Below are positions 10,686 through 20,159 of a stretch of DNA of 64,000 nucleotides, piece after piece. The DNA is taken from the NCBI RefSeq assembly GCF_042477335.2, contig NC_091727.1:128495501-128559500 (forward strand). The letters are read 5' to 3'. This DNA is from Ovis canadensis (taxonomy: Eukaryota; Chordata; Mammalia; Artiodactyla; Bovidae). Positions within the stretch are counted from its first letter, which is position 1; every line of letters begins with the position of its first letter. Under the pieces are notes generated by a model. It did not search any database and was not told where the DNA came from. It saw nothing but the letters and a program-made list of their open reading frames with translations. The position numbers and the translations under genes were made by a program.

Positions 10686-10722
10686 ATGGGCTGCCATAGT
10701 AACAGGCCTCCCTGCCTTGCAT

Positions 10723-10729
10723 CCAATCA
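10723..10729 (+). promoter_or_regulatory. CCAAT box
   Basis: CCAATCA matches the NF-Y consensus CCAAT(C/G)(A/G). It lies 40 bases upstream of the TATA box. CCAAT boxes are usual in histone gene promoters. Confidence 0.65.
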
Positions 10730-10746
10730 GAGATGGACGGTGTCTG

Positions 10747-10754
10747 TGACGTCA
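10747..10754. promoter_or_regulatory. Perfect cAMP response element (CRE)
   Basis: TGACGTCA is the full palindromic CRE, 15 bases upstream of the TATA box. CREM/CREB sites close to the start are common in genes expressed in spermatids. This fits the expected testis expression of an H2B.W-type gene, but actual binding is inference. Confidence 0.65.
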
Positions 10755-10768
10755 GGGAAAGCTGGGCC

Positions 10769-10775
10769 TATAAAT
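10769..10775 (+). promoter_or_regulatory. TATA box
   Basis: TATAAAT is preceded by a G/C-rich context (gggcc). It predicts a start site near 10798-10802 and a 5' UTR of about 20 bases before the ATG at 10822. Confidence 0.75.
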
Positions 10776-10821
10776 TCGGCCAACGGTCATCAACGGCCTC
10801 ACTGTTCTTCTGGGCTGCGCT

Positions 10822-11322
10822 ATGGAGAATGGTGGCTCTACCGTGTCTGCACCATCCTCTGACAGCCATGAGGAAGACGTGATCATCATAGAAACCAGCA
10901 CCTCCGAAACTGAGCCCTCTGAAACGGAGATGGCGAAAGCCGAGACCTCCAAACCAGAGCCGTATGATGCGGAACCAAGAAAGGCAAAGCAGAAGACAGC
11001 TAAGGGCCGCCGTTGCCGTCGCCGCCGCTGCCGTCAGGGCAATTTCTCAAGCTTTGCTACCTATTTCCCTAGGGTGCTGAAGCAAGTACATACAGGCCTG
11101 AGTCTTTCCCGTGAGTCCGTGAACGTCCTGGATTCGTTTGTGAAAGATATGTTCGAGCGGATTGCCGAAGAGGCCGGGCGCCTGGCCCACATCAACAAGC
11201 GCTGCACCATCATGACCGAAGACATCCAGACAGCCGTGCGTCTTCTGTTGCCTGGGGAGCTCGGCAAGTACGCCGTGTCCGAGGCCACCAAGTCGGTCAT
11301 CAGATACCACCTCTGCAGATGA
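10822..11322 (+). CDS. H2BW: Histone H2B variant, H2B.W-like, testis type
   Basis: A single-exon frame encodes 166 residues. Residues about 77-166 form an H2B histone fold that would pair with H2A in a nucleosome. Conserved blocks are [14 protein letters not shown] (77-90), [18 protein letters not shown] (106-123), [20 protein letters not shown] (135-154) and a lysine at 157 aligning with the canonical ubiquitination site K120. GLSLSRE (92-98) replaces the canonical loop and is typical of H2B.W. The tail (1-75) is much longer than in canonical H2B. Residues 16-52 are rich in Ser, Thr and Glu, and an Arg/Cys cluster RRCRRRRCR spans 63-71. The ATG has G at -3 and +4, a strong context, and lies 53 bases after the TATA box. 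There are no frameshifts or internal stops. H2B.W is known as an X-linked, testis-specific variant. H2B.L (subacrosomal) is the main alternative, but the SLSRE motif and long tail favour H2B.W. Orthology to a particular human paralogue is not resolved. Confidence 0.9.
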   Translation: MENGGSTVSAPSSDSHEEDVIIIETSTSETEPSETEMAKAETSKPEPYDAEPRKAKQKTAKGRRCRRRRCRQGNFSSFATYFPRVLKQVHTGLSLSRESVNVLDSFVKDMFERIAEEAGRLAHINKRCTIMTEDIQTAVRLLLPGELGKYAVSEATKSVIRYHLCR

Positions 11323-11360
11323 ACTGCCCCAGGACTGTCTGACCATCCCAAACCAGACTT

Positions 11361-11375
11361 AAGGGTTCTCCCCTT
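11361..11375 (+). other. Short hairpin in the histone 3' UTR, not the canonical histone stem-loop
   Basis: AAGGG-TTCTC-CCCTT can form a 5-bp stem with a 5-base loop 38 bases after the stop codon. The canonical replication-dependent histone element has a 6-bp GGCYCT-type stem with a 4-base U-rich loop, which is absent here. Confidence 0.4.
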
Positions 11376-11420
11376 AGGCCCTACGTTTAATCTTTAAAAC
11401 ATTTCTACCCCAAAGAAAAC

Positions 11421-11465
11421 ATTAAAAACCTCATTAACTTTGCTTCAATATGTGTCGGTTGTGTC
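11421..11465 (+). terminator. H2BW: Polyadenylation signal and GU-rich downstream element
   Basis: ATTAAA, the commonest variant hexamer, lies at 11421-11426. TGTGTCGGTTGTGTC at 11451-11465 is a GU-rich downstream element. Together they predict cleavage near 11440-11450 and a polyadenylated transcript of about 640 bases, as expected for a replication-independent variant histone. Confidence 0.65.
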
Positions 11466-11681
11466 ATTTCTTCGATGGAAAATTGTGTCCTTTTTTCTTA
11501 ACATATTGCAACTCGTCACTTTCCTAAATGGTTATTTCTATTCGTGGTTTCTCAGTGATTTTAGGGATCTTTATGGTCAAAGTTCTTTCCCAAAAAGTTT
11601 CATTGGCCTTTTCCATTTTCATTCTCCCATCTCTATCTAGGTATCATCCAGAGATTTTTATATGGGTATAGCAACTGATAA
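11466..11681. other. 3' flank of the histone gene, unassigned
   Basis: This T-rich sequence shows no recognised gene or repeat. It runs up to an L1-derived tail. Confidence 0.4.
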
Positions 11682-11765
11682 AGCAAAACCAATACAGTAT
11701 TGTAAAGTAAAAAAATAAAATTAAAAAAATAATAATTAAAAAAAAGGAAGGAAAAAACAAAACAA
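11682..11765 (+). mobile_element. L1 3' terminal fragment with A-rich tail
   Basis: The text 'gcaaaaccaatacagtattgtaaa' matches the last bases of the bovine L1 3' UTR. It is followed by an A-rich tail with (AATA)- and (AAAC)-type drift. Confidence 0.8.
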
Positions 11766-11772
11766 AACAGTG

Positions 11773-11995
11773 TGGTCTTCCCAGGTGGCTCACCAGTAAA
11801 GAATCCGCCTTCAGTGCAGGAGTCGCAGGAGAGGCAGGGTCCATCCCTGGGTCATAAAGATCCCTGAGAGGAGGGGATGGCAACCCTCTCCAGTATTCTT
11901 TCCTGGAGAATCAGTCCCATGGAGAGAGGAGCCTGGTGGGCTACAGTCCATAGGGTCTGCAAAGAGTTGAGCACCACTGAAGCAAGGTAGCACGC
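11773..11995 (+). mobile_element. Bov-tA SINE
   Basis: A diverged, near full-length plus-strand copy runs from 'tcttcccaggtggctca' to 'gcaccactgaag'. Together with the minus-strand copy at 12047-12255 it forms an inverted SINE pair around a (GT)n tract. Confidence 0.9.
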
Positions 11996-12008
11996 AGGCT
12001 CACAAAGA

Positions 12009-12011
<3 letters not shown>

Positions 12012-12046
<35 letters not shown>
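12012..12046 (+). repeat. (GT)n microsatellite
   Basis: A 35-base uninterrupted GT/TG run lies at the junction of two oppositely oriented Bov-tA elements. Such pure dinucleotide runs are usually length-polymorphic. Confidence 0.97.
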
Positions 12047-12048
<2 letters not shown>

Positions 12049-12255
12049 CAGTCACTCAGTCATGACCAACTCTTTCTGACCCCATGGACAGGAGCCCGCC
12101 AGGCTCCTGTCTCCTTGAAAGTTTCCAAGCAAGAATACTGAACTGCGTTGTCATTTCCTACTCCAGGGGATCTTTCTGACCAAGGGATAGAAGCTGTGTC
12201 TCTTTCATCTCCTGCACTGGCAGTCAGATTCTTTACCACTGCACCAGCAGTAGCA
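12047..12255 (-). mobile_element. Bov-tA SINE
   Basis: This diverged minus-strand copy starts 'gctcagtcactcagtcatgacc' and ends at the tRNA-like head near 'ctttaccactgcaccagcag'. Confidence 0.9.
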
Positions 12256-12723
12256 GATATAAAAATCACATTTACCCATTCTATTCCTTCAATCCCAATT
12301 CACTTCCTTGTGTAAAATAGGACTCAAACACAGTGTAAAATAAGAAAATTCTAGATTTCTGGAATCAAGTGCCATATCTTTTTAAATTACCTTATACAGA
12401 TTTCTCTGATCCTATTTTTTGTTTGCAACCTAGATCATTTTGCTTAAAAAAAAAATCCTGACTGAATTGCACACTTGCAGGGATGATGGGATAGTCCAGT
12501 GACAGAGAATGTAGCCACAGTTTCCACAGTAGCAGCCAATGAGGGACTGGAGGCCATGACCCAAAGCAATTGGCCAAACGTATGGTGGAGTGAGGAGAGA
12601 TGAACAAATAACAACCTTCCTGTGACACTCAGCCTAGAGATGGAGAGGGAACATGGGGTGATAGTTTTCCTGATGTTTTTCCATTCAAGCACCTGCTCTT
12701 AACCATGGCGATTTAAGTACAGG
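12256..12723. other. Unassigned sequence
   Basis: No gene is seen. Two overlapping minus-strand ORFs of about 80 codons have no recognisable motif. Confidence 0.4.
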
Positions 12724-13205
12724 CATCCATTTCTTGGGGCTTCCCAGGTGGTGCTAGTGGTAAAGAACCTGACTTCCTATGTGGGAAACGAGCCATGGAT
12801 TCAATCCCTGGAGTGGGAAGATGCCCTGGAGAAAGGCATGGCAACCCACTCCAGTATTCTTGCTGGAAGGTCCCATGGACAGAGGAGCCTAGCAGGTTAC
12901 AATCCATAGGGTCTCAAAGAGTCAGACGTGACTGAAGCGGCTTAGCATGCACACATCAATTCCTTGGGTCTTCCCAGGTGGTGCCAGTAGTAAAGAACCT
13001 GTCTGCAATGCAGGAGACACAGGAGACCCAGGTTCTGTCCCTAGATGGAGAAGGTTCCCTGGAGGAGGGCATGGAAACCCCCTCCAGTATTCTTTCCTGG
13101 ATAATTCCCAGGGACAGAGGAGCCTGGTGGGCCACAGTTCATAGGGCCACGAAGAGTGGGACACAACTGAAGAGGCTTAGCGCACATGCATGCATCCACT
13201 TCTTG
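12724..13205 (+). mobile_element. Two Bov-tA SINEs in tandem bracketed by three 13-base direct repeats
   Basis: Plus-strand Bov-tA copies lie at 12737-12953 and 12967-13192. The pattern repeat-SINE-repeat-SINE-repeat uses CATCCATTTCTTG (12724-12736), CATCAATTCCTTG (12954-12966) and CATCCACTTCTTG (13193-13205). This fits either re-insertion into the duplicated target or unequal exchange that duplicated SINE plus target. Confidence 0.93.
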
Positions 13206-13467
13206 TTGTGGGACATGCCTCTAGCTCCTTGCATCAAAATAAGAAGGAAGAGGATGTTCAGCAGTTAAGAGAAATAAGATGACTTCTTCTTCCACCTCAA
13301 GTATTTGACTGCTATTGCTTATGATAGTATTTACTGAATTTAATGTCCATGTGTTTTCTTCTTGGTGCACTGACATTGTTATTTCTATAAGTATATTGCT
13401 GAATTTCAAACTAGTTGGTGATTTTCCTGTTCCTTTTATTTTTGTTTGTTTTGAGATATGTTTTATT

Positions 13468-13785
13468 TTTTTAATTAATTAATTTTTTATTGAAGGATTA
13501 TTGCTTTACAGAATTTTGCTGTTTTCTGTCAAACCTCAACATGAATCAGCCTAAGGTATACATATATCCCCTCCTTTTTGGAACTCCCTCCCCATCCCTC
13601 CCCTCTAGGTTGATACAGAGCCCCTGTTTGAGTTTCCTGAGCCATACAGCAAATTCCCATTGGCTATCTATTTTACATATGGTAATATAAATTTCCATGT
13701 TACTCTTTCCTTGCATCTCACCCTCTTCTCCCCTTTCCCTCTGTCCATAATTCTATTCTCCTATTTCTTTTTTAAAATATTGATT
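13468..13785 (-). mobile_element. L1 3' end (older bovine-type subfamily)
   Basis: The minus-strand 3' UTR has the 'aacatgaatcagcc' segment and a C/T-rich zone. The poly(A) end is seen as T-rich sequence at 13468-13490. Confidence 0.85.
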
Positions 13786-13891
13786 TCAAGGTTACTACAT
13801 CCTTGGAGAGAGAGAAAGCACTCTGTGATTTCAGTCCTTTTTAATTTATAATGGTTTTCATTAGAACTTAATATTTCGTTATATTTTAAAC

Positions 13892-14495
13892 AGTGATGGA
13901 CTTCACTTTCTTGGGCTCCAAAATCACTGCAGATGGTGACTGCAGCCATGAACTTGAAAGACGCTTGCTCCTTGGAAGCAAAGCTGGGACCAACCTAGAC
14001 ACCATATTAAAAAGCAGAGACATTGCTTTGCCAACAGAGGTCCATCTAGTCAAAGCAATGGTTTTTCCAGTAGTCATGTATGGATGTGAGAGTTGGACTA
14101 TAAAGAAAGCTGAGCACTGAAGAATTGATGCTTTAGAACTGTGGTGTTGCAGAAGACTCTTGAGAGTCCCTTGGACTCCAAGGATATCAAGCCAGTTAAT
14201 CCTAGAGGAAATCAGTCCTGAATATTCATTGAAAGGACTGATATTAAAGCTGAAGCTCCAATACTCTGGCCACCTGATTCAAAGAACTGACTTGTTGGAA
14301 AATACCCTGATGCTGGGAAAGGTTGAAGGCTGGAGGAGAAGGGGACGACAGAGGATGAGATGATTGGATGACATCACTGACTCGATGGACATGAGTTTGA
14401 GCAAGCTCTGGGAGTTGGTGATGGACAGAGAACCCTGACGTACTGCAGTCCATGGGATTGCAAAGATTCAGACATGACTGAGCAACTGAACTGAG
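13892..14495 (+). mobile_element. BovB LINE 3' fragment
   Basis: It starts within the post-RT region ([18 protein letters not shown] at 13896 onward) and reaches the BovB 3' end 'actgagcaactgaactgag'. Frames are broken at 14118 and 14361. Confidence 0.94.
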
Positions 14496-14644
14496 ACTTA
14501 ATTTATTATTGAAATCTGTTTTAAAACCTTAAAAATAATATAATAAATATAGGGTAGTAGAGTAGAAATAGGAAGCCATGAAAATGAGATAGAATTTTCA
14601 TCTTTCAGTATAATAAAAATAATAACATTACTGAAACATGAATA

Positions 14645-14860
14645 TGTCATAAGCGCTATCTAAACATCTTGCAAAAACATGTACTCTTCACAAAAACACT
14701 GTGAAGTAAATACTACTATTATCTCTATTTTAATGATGAGAAAATGGAGACCCAGAGAGATTAAGGAACTTGCTCAGGGTTACAGAGCCAGGAAGTGACA
14801 GAACCAGGATTCAAACTCAGGGAATCTGGCTTCTGGATCTATGCTATTAACTGCTGAATT
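14645..14860 (-). mobile_element. MIR SINE
   Basis: The core 'atgagaaaatggagacccagagagattaaggaacttgctcagggttacagagcc' is the reverse complement of the MIR core region. This is an ancient mammalian element, clearly degenerate. Confidence 0.88.
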
Positions 14861-17298
14861 GAAATGAACTAATAGATGTTATTTAAAACATCAAGAAATA
14901 GAAGCATGAACATATTATCTAATAGGAAATTTGAAACCACTTGAAGAATAAAAACCTAAGTGTGGTTTTTATATGTGGGACTCAAGGGCAACTGGTAGAT
15001 AGAGATGAAGATATTAATTTTGCTTTTTATTTTAGACATTTCTGAGTTGTTTGAAGGTATTTCACCATGTACAAAGTTATTTAATTTTTCAAAGGAAGTT
15101 TAATGTATTTTAGTGAATTAGAAAAATAGGAAAGAAACAAACCAAAGTACTAATTATAATCATTTTCTAAAGGTGAATGAAGGTAAGGATTTATGGTCAT
15201 TTTTCCCCCTTTTTTCAACTTCTTTGTTTCTCTAATTTTTCTGGAATTACTTTAATCTTCTAAATAATTTAAAACCTCAATCTGTAGGCCACATTGTCAA
15301 AAATAGCAGCTCTTGTTACTCCATATATCTAACCAGTTCGCACAACAGAGGTTGGAGGTGGTACTAAGGACCCTCTTTAGGGCATTTTGAAAGTGAACCT
15401 ACCTCGATGAAGAAATCGTTACTTTAGAATAACTCTCCAAACTTAATATGGATTCTTATCTAATTCTTCTGATCCCTCTGCTTCTCCTTTCCCTCTCATA
15501 TTCCACCCCTCTGCCCAGTAGAAAAGTAGGTACCTTTAATTGGCTGTTTTAAGTAACTTGTGGCAGGCTACAACCTTTTCCAGTCTTTTAGTATCAGAAA
15601 ACAATTTTGACACATCAAGAATATCTTCTATCTGAGGTTTCCATGAAAAAAAAAAAACCCTGGATATGCTATATTTAGCATGTCCAAGATAACAAGAAAA
15701 GCTGACTTCTTGGGAAAAAAAAAAAATGCTACAATTCCCCCGTATAAGGCATTCCTTTTGGACAGATAACTCATCTTGACAGCTTTGAAGGTTTTAAATT
15801 CTTTGGGTATTCCCTTATGGATACACTCTCCTGGTCCAGTTCAATACCCAGGCTAATCTGAGATCTCTTGCACTTAATTATGCAATTTGATCAGCCAGAA
15901 AGAGCTGAATCTGGGAAATCTTTCAGCATCAAAATTTCCAATGAAGGTGACTCAATATAACTTAGAATCTGAGGGGACAGACAGCTGATATTATCAGCAT
16001 TCAATGGGTATGGTCCTAGAGACTTAGCTAGGGACTTCAATGTTGTCTACCCAGTGACTATACAGAGTGCATCTCCTCTTGATTTGAAAAGTAATCCCCA
16101 AAGTGTTGAAAATAATACAAATAGTAAAGAAATAATGAGGAAACTAATGGTGGTTCTTCTTGATTTCTGTTATAGTAGGGTTGCTTTGATAATTTTTGCC
16201 GAATTCTCATGCATAAGTAGTACTGATCTTGAGTTTGCAAGCAAGTGGCAATGTCAGTGCTATTTAACTTTTGGGGTCTAAGCCAAAATAAGAAGATGTA
16301 GCTGATTTTATCTCATCATTCTAGTACATACACAGAAGCCAATAACTTCTTAACTTAATTCCATATGCTGATACACCAAAACATAATTTTTTCTCAGTAG
16401 ACAATGAAGTGACTCAAAAATTATTGACTTATGGAAGAAAAACACAGTAAAGATTGTGTTGCCCTCAGGGAAGCTTACAGATATTGGTATTTTAAGGGAG
16501 AGGACTCTCCTGTATCTCCCCTTGTTGTAGGTGGTGGGAAGGGGTAGGGTTAATGCCGGTTGCCTAAGAAAGTGACACTGAAACAAAGGAAGTTTTACTT
16601 TCCTGTTTCTTTTGTTTGATTTAATTAATCAAGTCATGAAATAATGCCCTCAGATATTACTGGAGTAGGTTATCACAACTGGAATAATCAGACACAGAAT
16701 TTTTACAAAACTCTCAAAAATTCCAAAGGAGATGACAATTTAATCCATGACAGGTACCTAATTCAGGAGACTTCTTAATAAGAACACTTTTATGGGTATC
16801 TGTAGTTGCTGGATTCACTTGGGCAAGGTAATTTTTCTGAGATTCTCTTGCTAGCAAGAATATCAGGAGGCTGCTTGACTCCTGGAGCTAGCTGCAATGG
16901 TGGGGTGGGGGGTAAGTGCCTTGTGCCCAGAGCACTAATAGTTTCTGTAGGCTCACAAGGCACACATTTGTAACTGTTGCAAGGACTTGACAAAATGCTC
17001 AATTTCTTGCTTTTCTAACACTTGGGATAAAAGGCTTAGTGAATTGGTGAAACACAATTAAGTATTGCAACACATTAATAACACTGGATACTTTCTGAAA
17101 GTTCCCAGATCCTCACAGAATATCTTGAGAAATCTGTTTCACAGCTTACTTCAGTTAAAATATTCTAATCTTTTAAATATATTTCACACTGATTCACATG
17201 GGTATGGACCAATTTCTTATCAAGAGGCCTTTGTACCACTCAGATGCTTTCCTGAAAAAAAAAACATATAAAACAATAGGTTTTAAGCATTTGATAGT
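14861..17298. other. Long low-repeat stretch without a recognised gene
   Basis: About 2.4 kb contains no young ruminant repeat and only short ORFs (up to 78 codons) with no domain. Parts of 15300-17000 have the texture of a very degenerate retroelement, but I cannot assign a family. Two A-runs occur at about 15647-15658 and 15715-15726. Confidence 0.4.
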
Positions 17299-17572
17299 GG
17301 AGAAGGCAATGGCACCCCACTCCAGGACTCTTGCCTGGAAAATCCCACGGATGGAGGAGCCTGGTGGGCTGCAGTCCATGGGGTCGAAAAGAGTCGGACA
17401 TGACTGAGCGACTTCACTTTCACTTTTCACTTTCATGCATTGGGGAAGGAAATGGCAACCCACTCCAGTGTTCTTACCTGGAGAATCCCAGGGGGATGGG
17501 GAGCCTGGTGGGCTGCCGTCTATGGGGTCCCACAGAGTCGGACACGATTGAAGTGACTTAGCAGTGGACATG
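17299..17572 (+). mobile_element. Bov-A2 dimeric SINE
   Basis: Two related monomers are joined by the linker 'cttcactttcacttttcactttcatgcattgg' and the element ends 'gacacgattgaagtgacttagcag'. This is the pecoran Bov-A2 structure. It has only a minimal AGC tail. Confidence 0.95.
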
Positions 17573-17873
17573 CAAGTCTGCTAAACTCAGAGAAGAAACA
17601 CTCTCAAGTTGAAGTCCATATACCCCTTGACTTTCTGCCTGGGAGCAATTTCCAAACTGTAGTGCAGGGAAATGAAGCCTAAGCAGAATGTAGCAGTCTC
17701 ATGGAGTGAAGGGAAGAGATCAGAGTCATGAGTTGCTAAGTTGACTAAAAAATTTTGGACAGTTACTGGAAAAAGGGAGGGTTACAGAAATGTGTATAAG
17801 AAGAAATGTGTATAGGAATACCCATTAGTTTCTTGGCCAAATCCTCAGCTCAACAGAGATTTTAGAAGTCACC
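17573..17873. other. Unassigned sequence
   Basis: I see no gene or named repeat between the Bov-A2 element and the hAT remnant. Confidence 0.4.
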
Positions 17874-18085
17874 AGTAGTGGCGCATGGCCTGTTAGGAAC
17901 TGGAGCACTCAGCAGGAGGTGAGCAGCGGATAGGCTGAATGAGTGAAACTTCATCTGTCTTTACAGCTGTTCCCCAATGCGCTTGAATCATCCTTAAACC
18001 ATTCCCCTTTATTCCTCTCCAGTTCATGAAAAATTGTCTTCCATGAAACCAGTCCCTGATGCCAAAAAGGTTGGGGACTGCTGGT
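17874..18085 (-). mobile_element. hAT-Charlie (MER1-like) non-autonomous DNA transposon, internally deleted
   Basis: One end reads 'catgaaaccagtccctgatgccaaaaaggttggggactgctg', the typical terminal region. The other has 'catggcctgttaggaactgg...cagcaggaggtgagcagcgg'. The middle is shorter than the consensus as I remember it. Family name is by recall; the hAT-Charlie class is more certain than the subfamily. Confidence 0.7.
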
Positions 18086-18189
18086 CTAGAACACATGTAA
18101 TTTGAGTTCCATCAGGGAAAGGACAGAGTAAATGAAGCATTTGAAAGTATTTGAAGAAATAATGACAAGATTTTTTTTTAATTGATAAA

Positions 18190-19130
18190 AGATACCAACT
18201 GATAAATCCAAGAAGCTCTGCAACTTCAAGCAGGAGAAATACATGGAACACACCTAGGGAAATCATAGTCAAAATTGGAAGACTGAGGTAAATAGAAAAC
18301 CTTGAAAGCAGTCAGAGGAAGAAGTAGCATTTTTTTACAAGAAAGCAATAATAAGAATGATAACTGCTTTCTTTACCAGAAACAATAAAATCAGAATTTT
18401 AAAGTATCCTTTAAGAAGGAAAGTGAAATAGATACATTTTTGACAGACAAAGCTGAAAGATTTCATCTGCCACAGACCTGTACTATAAGAAATTTGTTGT
18501 TATTCAGTCACTAAGTTGTGTCTGACTCTTTGCAACCCCAAGGAGTGCAGCATGCCAGCCTCCTCTGTCCTCCACTATCTCTCAGAGTCTGCTCAAATTC
18601 TTGTCCATTGAATAGGTGATGCTATCTAACCATCTCATCCTCTGCTGTCCCCTTCTCCTCCTGCCTTCAACCTTTCCCAGCATCAGGGTCTTTTCTAATA
18701 AGTCAACTCTTCACATTAGGCAGCCGAAGTATTGAAGCTTAGGCTTCAGCATCAGTCCTTCCAATGAATATTCAGGGTCGATTTCCTTAAAGATTGACTT
18801 GTTTGATCTCCTTGCTGTCCAAGGGACTCTCAAGAGTGTTCTCCAGCACCACAACTCAAAAGCATCAATTCTTCAGCACTCAACCTTCTTTATAGTCCAA
18901 CTCTCACATCCATACATGACTACTTGAAAAGTCATAGCTTGACCATATGGACCTTTGTTGGCAAAGTGATGTCTCTATTTTTAAATATGCTGTTTAGGTT
19001 TGTCTATAAGAAATACTGAAGGGAATTAAGTGGGCTGAAGGAAAATACAATCAGAGAGAAACATAGTTCTACAGGAAAAAATGAAAACCACCAGAAAGTG
19101 TAAATTTGTTAATAAATACAAATAGTCTTT
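18190..19130 (+). mobile_element. Old L1 fragment split by a BovB insertion
   Basis: The segments 18190-18493 and 19004-19130 read through as one L1M-type sequence: 'cttgaaagcagtcagaggaagaag', 'tttgacagacaaagctgaaag', then 'actgtactataagaaa' and 'tactgaagggaatt'. The BovB lies at the interruption. Confidence 0.75.
18494..19003 (-). mobile_element. BovB LINE 3' fragment with target-site duplication
   Basis: This is a 5'-truncated minus-strand copy. A perfect 11-base duplication, CTATAAGAAAT, flanks it at 18483-18493 and 19004-19014. No open frame remains. Confidence 0.95.
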
Positions 19131-19440
19131 TAAACATTAATCTTATCATTATTATATTTATTTATTATCATATTAAGTCTCTTAAAAGATTATTGGCTAT
19201 TTAATTTAGACATAACACCAAAGGAATGTGCAGGATATAGCATATGTGAAAATAAAATATATGACAAAATCCAAAGAGGAGAGTAGTCATTGTAAATATA
19301 TTTTATGAAATTATTAAATAGCTCACAAAGTAATAGAGTATATTTTGAATGTATAATAAGTTATAGATGTACTATAATTTCTAGAATAATCATTAAAATA
19401 AAATATCAATATAAAATATCATAAAAATGACCAAAAGAAA
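19131..19440. other. Unassigned AT-rich sequence
   Basis: This is AT-rich and probably a continuation of the old L1, but too degenerate to call. Confidence 0.35.
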
Positions 19441-19654
19441 GAAAGTGAAGTCGCTCAGTCATATCCAACTCTTTGTGACCCCATGGACTGTAGCCCACCG
19501 TGCTCCTCCGTCCATGGGATTTTTTAGGCAAGAGTACTGGAGTGGGGTGCCATGCCCTCCTCCAGGGGATCTTCCCAACCCAGGGATCGAACTCAGGTCT
19601 CCTGCATTGCAGGCACACACTTTACTGCCTGAGCCATCAGGGAAGTCTGATCAA
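19441..19654 (-). mobile_element. Bov-tA SINE
   Basis: This is a full-length minus-strand copy. Imperfect target duplication: 'aaaatgaccaaaagaaa' (19424-19440) and 'aaaatgatcaagaagaa' (19655-19671). Confidence 0.93.
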
Positions 19655-19699
19655 AATGATCAAGAAGAACAACTAAAATATCTCATAAGCAATCAAATT

Positions 19700-20159
19700 T
19701 GAGACTCTCGATATTTTCTGTATCAGTAGAATAAAGCATGGAATTAACAGATTCAGTGAAGACCTGTCTTTCTCTTGTCACACTAGATGTCTAGTTGCCA
19801 CTTGGATTGTGTTTAGAAAATGAGGAAGTACAGGTATTTCTTGGTCTGAGTCTCTTAACAGTAGAGATGTAGAAGGGAGAACAAGATTACAAAGAGACTG
19901 GCTGTTGACTGCAGAGCACCTGACTGCCTTGATGGTGGAGTTAAATGAATTTGGGGCAGCCAAGGTATTTTGGAAGGAGTTACTTCAAAGGGTTACAACA
20001 GTTGTTTGATTTGAATAAATCTTCATTGGAAGGAGTGGCTCCAGAAGCAGCTGCCCCAGTCTGAGCCTGTCCACCCTTGCTCTGCTCATGTCTGCTCCAT
20101 TGTCTTACTGGATGCTGAAACCACTGGTTCTGGGCAAGTGCAGGCAAGGTCAGTACTTA
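19700..20159. other. Unassigned sequence
   Basis: This region is relatively GC-richer and without repeat signatures I recognise. No credible ORF is present. Confidence 0.4.

Noticed and set aside
10747..10754. Regarding the CRE as proof of testis expression
   Set aside because: The motif is exact, but a single 8-base site cannot establish expression.
10401..10862. 153-codon ORF overlapping the histone promoter as a protein gene
   Set aside because: Its N-terminal half is translated Bov-tA and it runs through the promoter into the histone start in a different frame.
14861..17298. An endogenous retroviral internal region
   Set aside because: Some phrases felt retroelement-like, but I found no open frame, no recognisable gag or pol motif and no paired LTRs.
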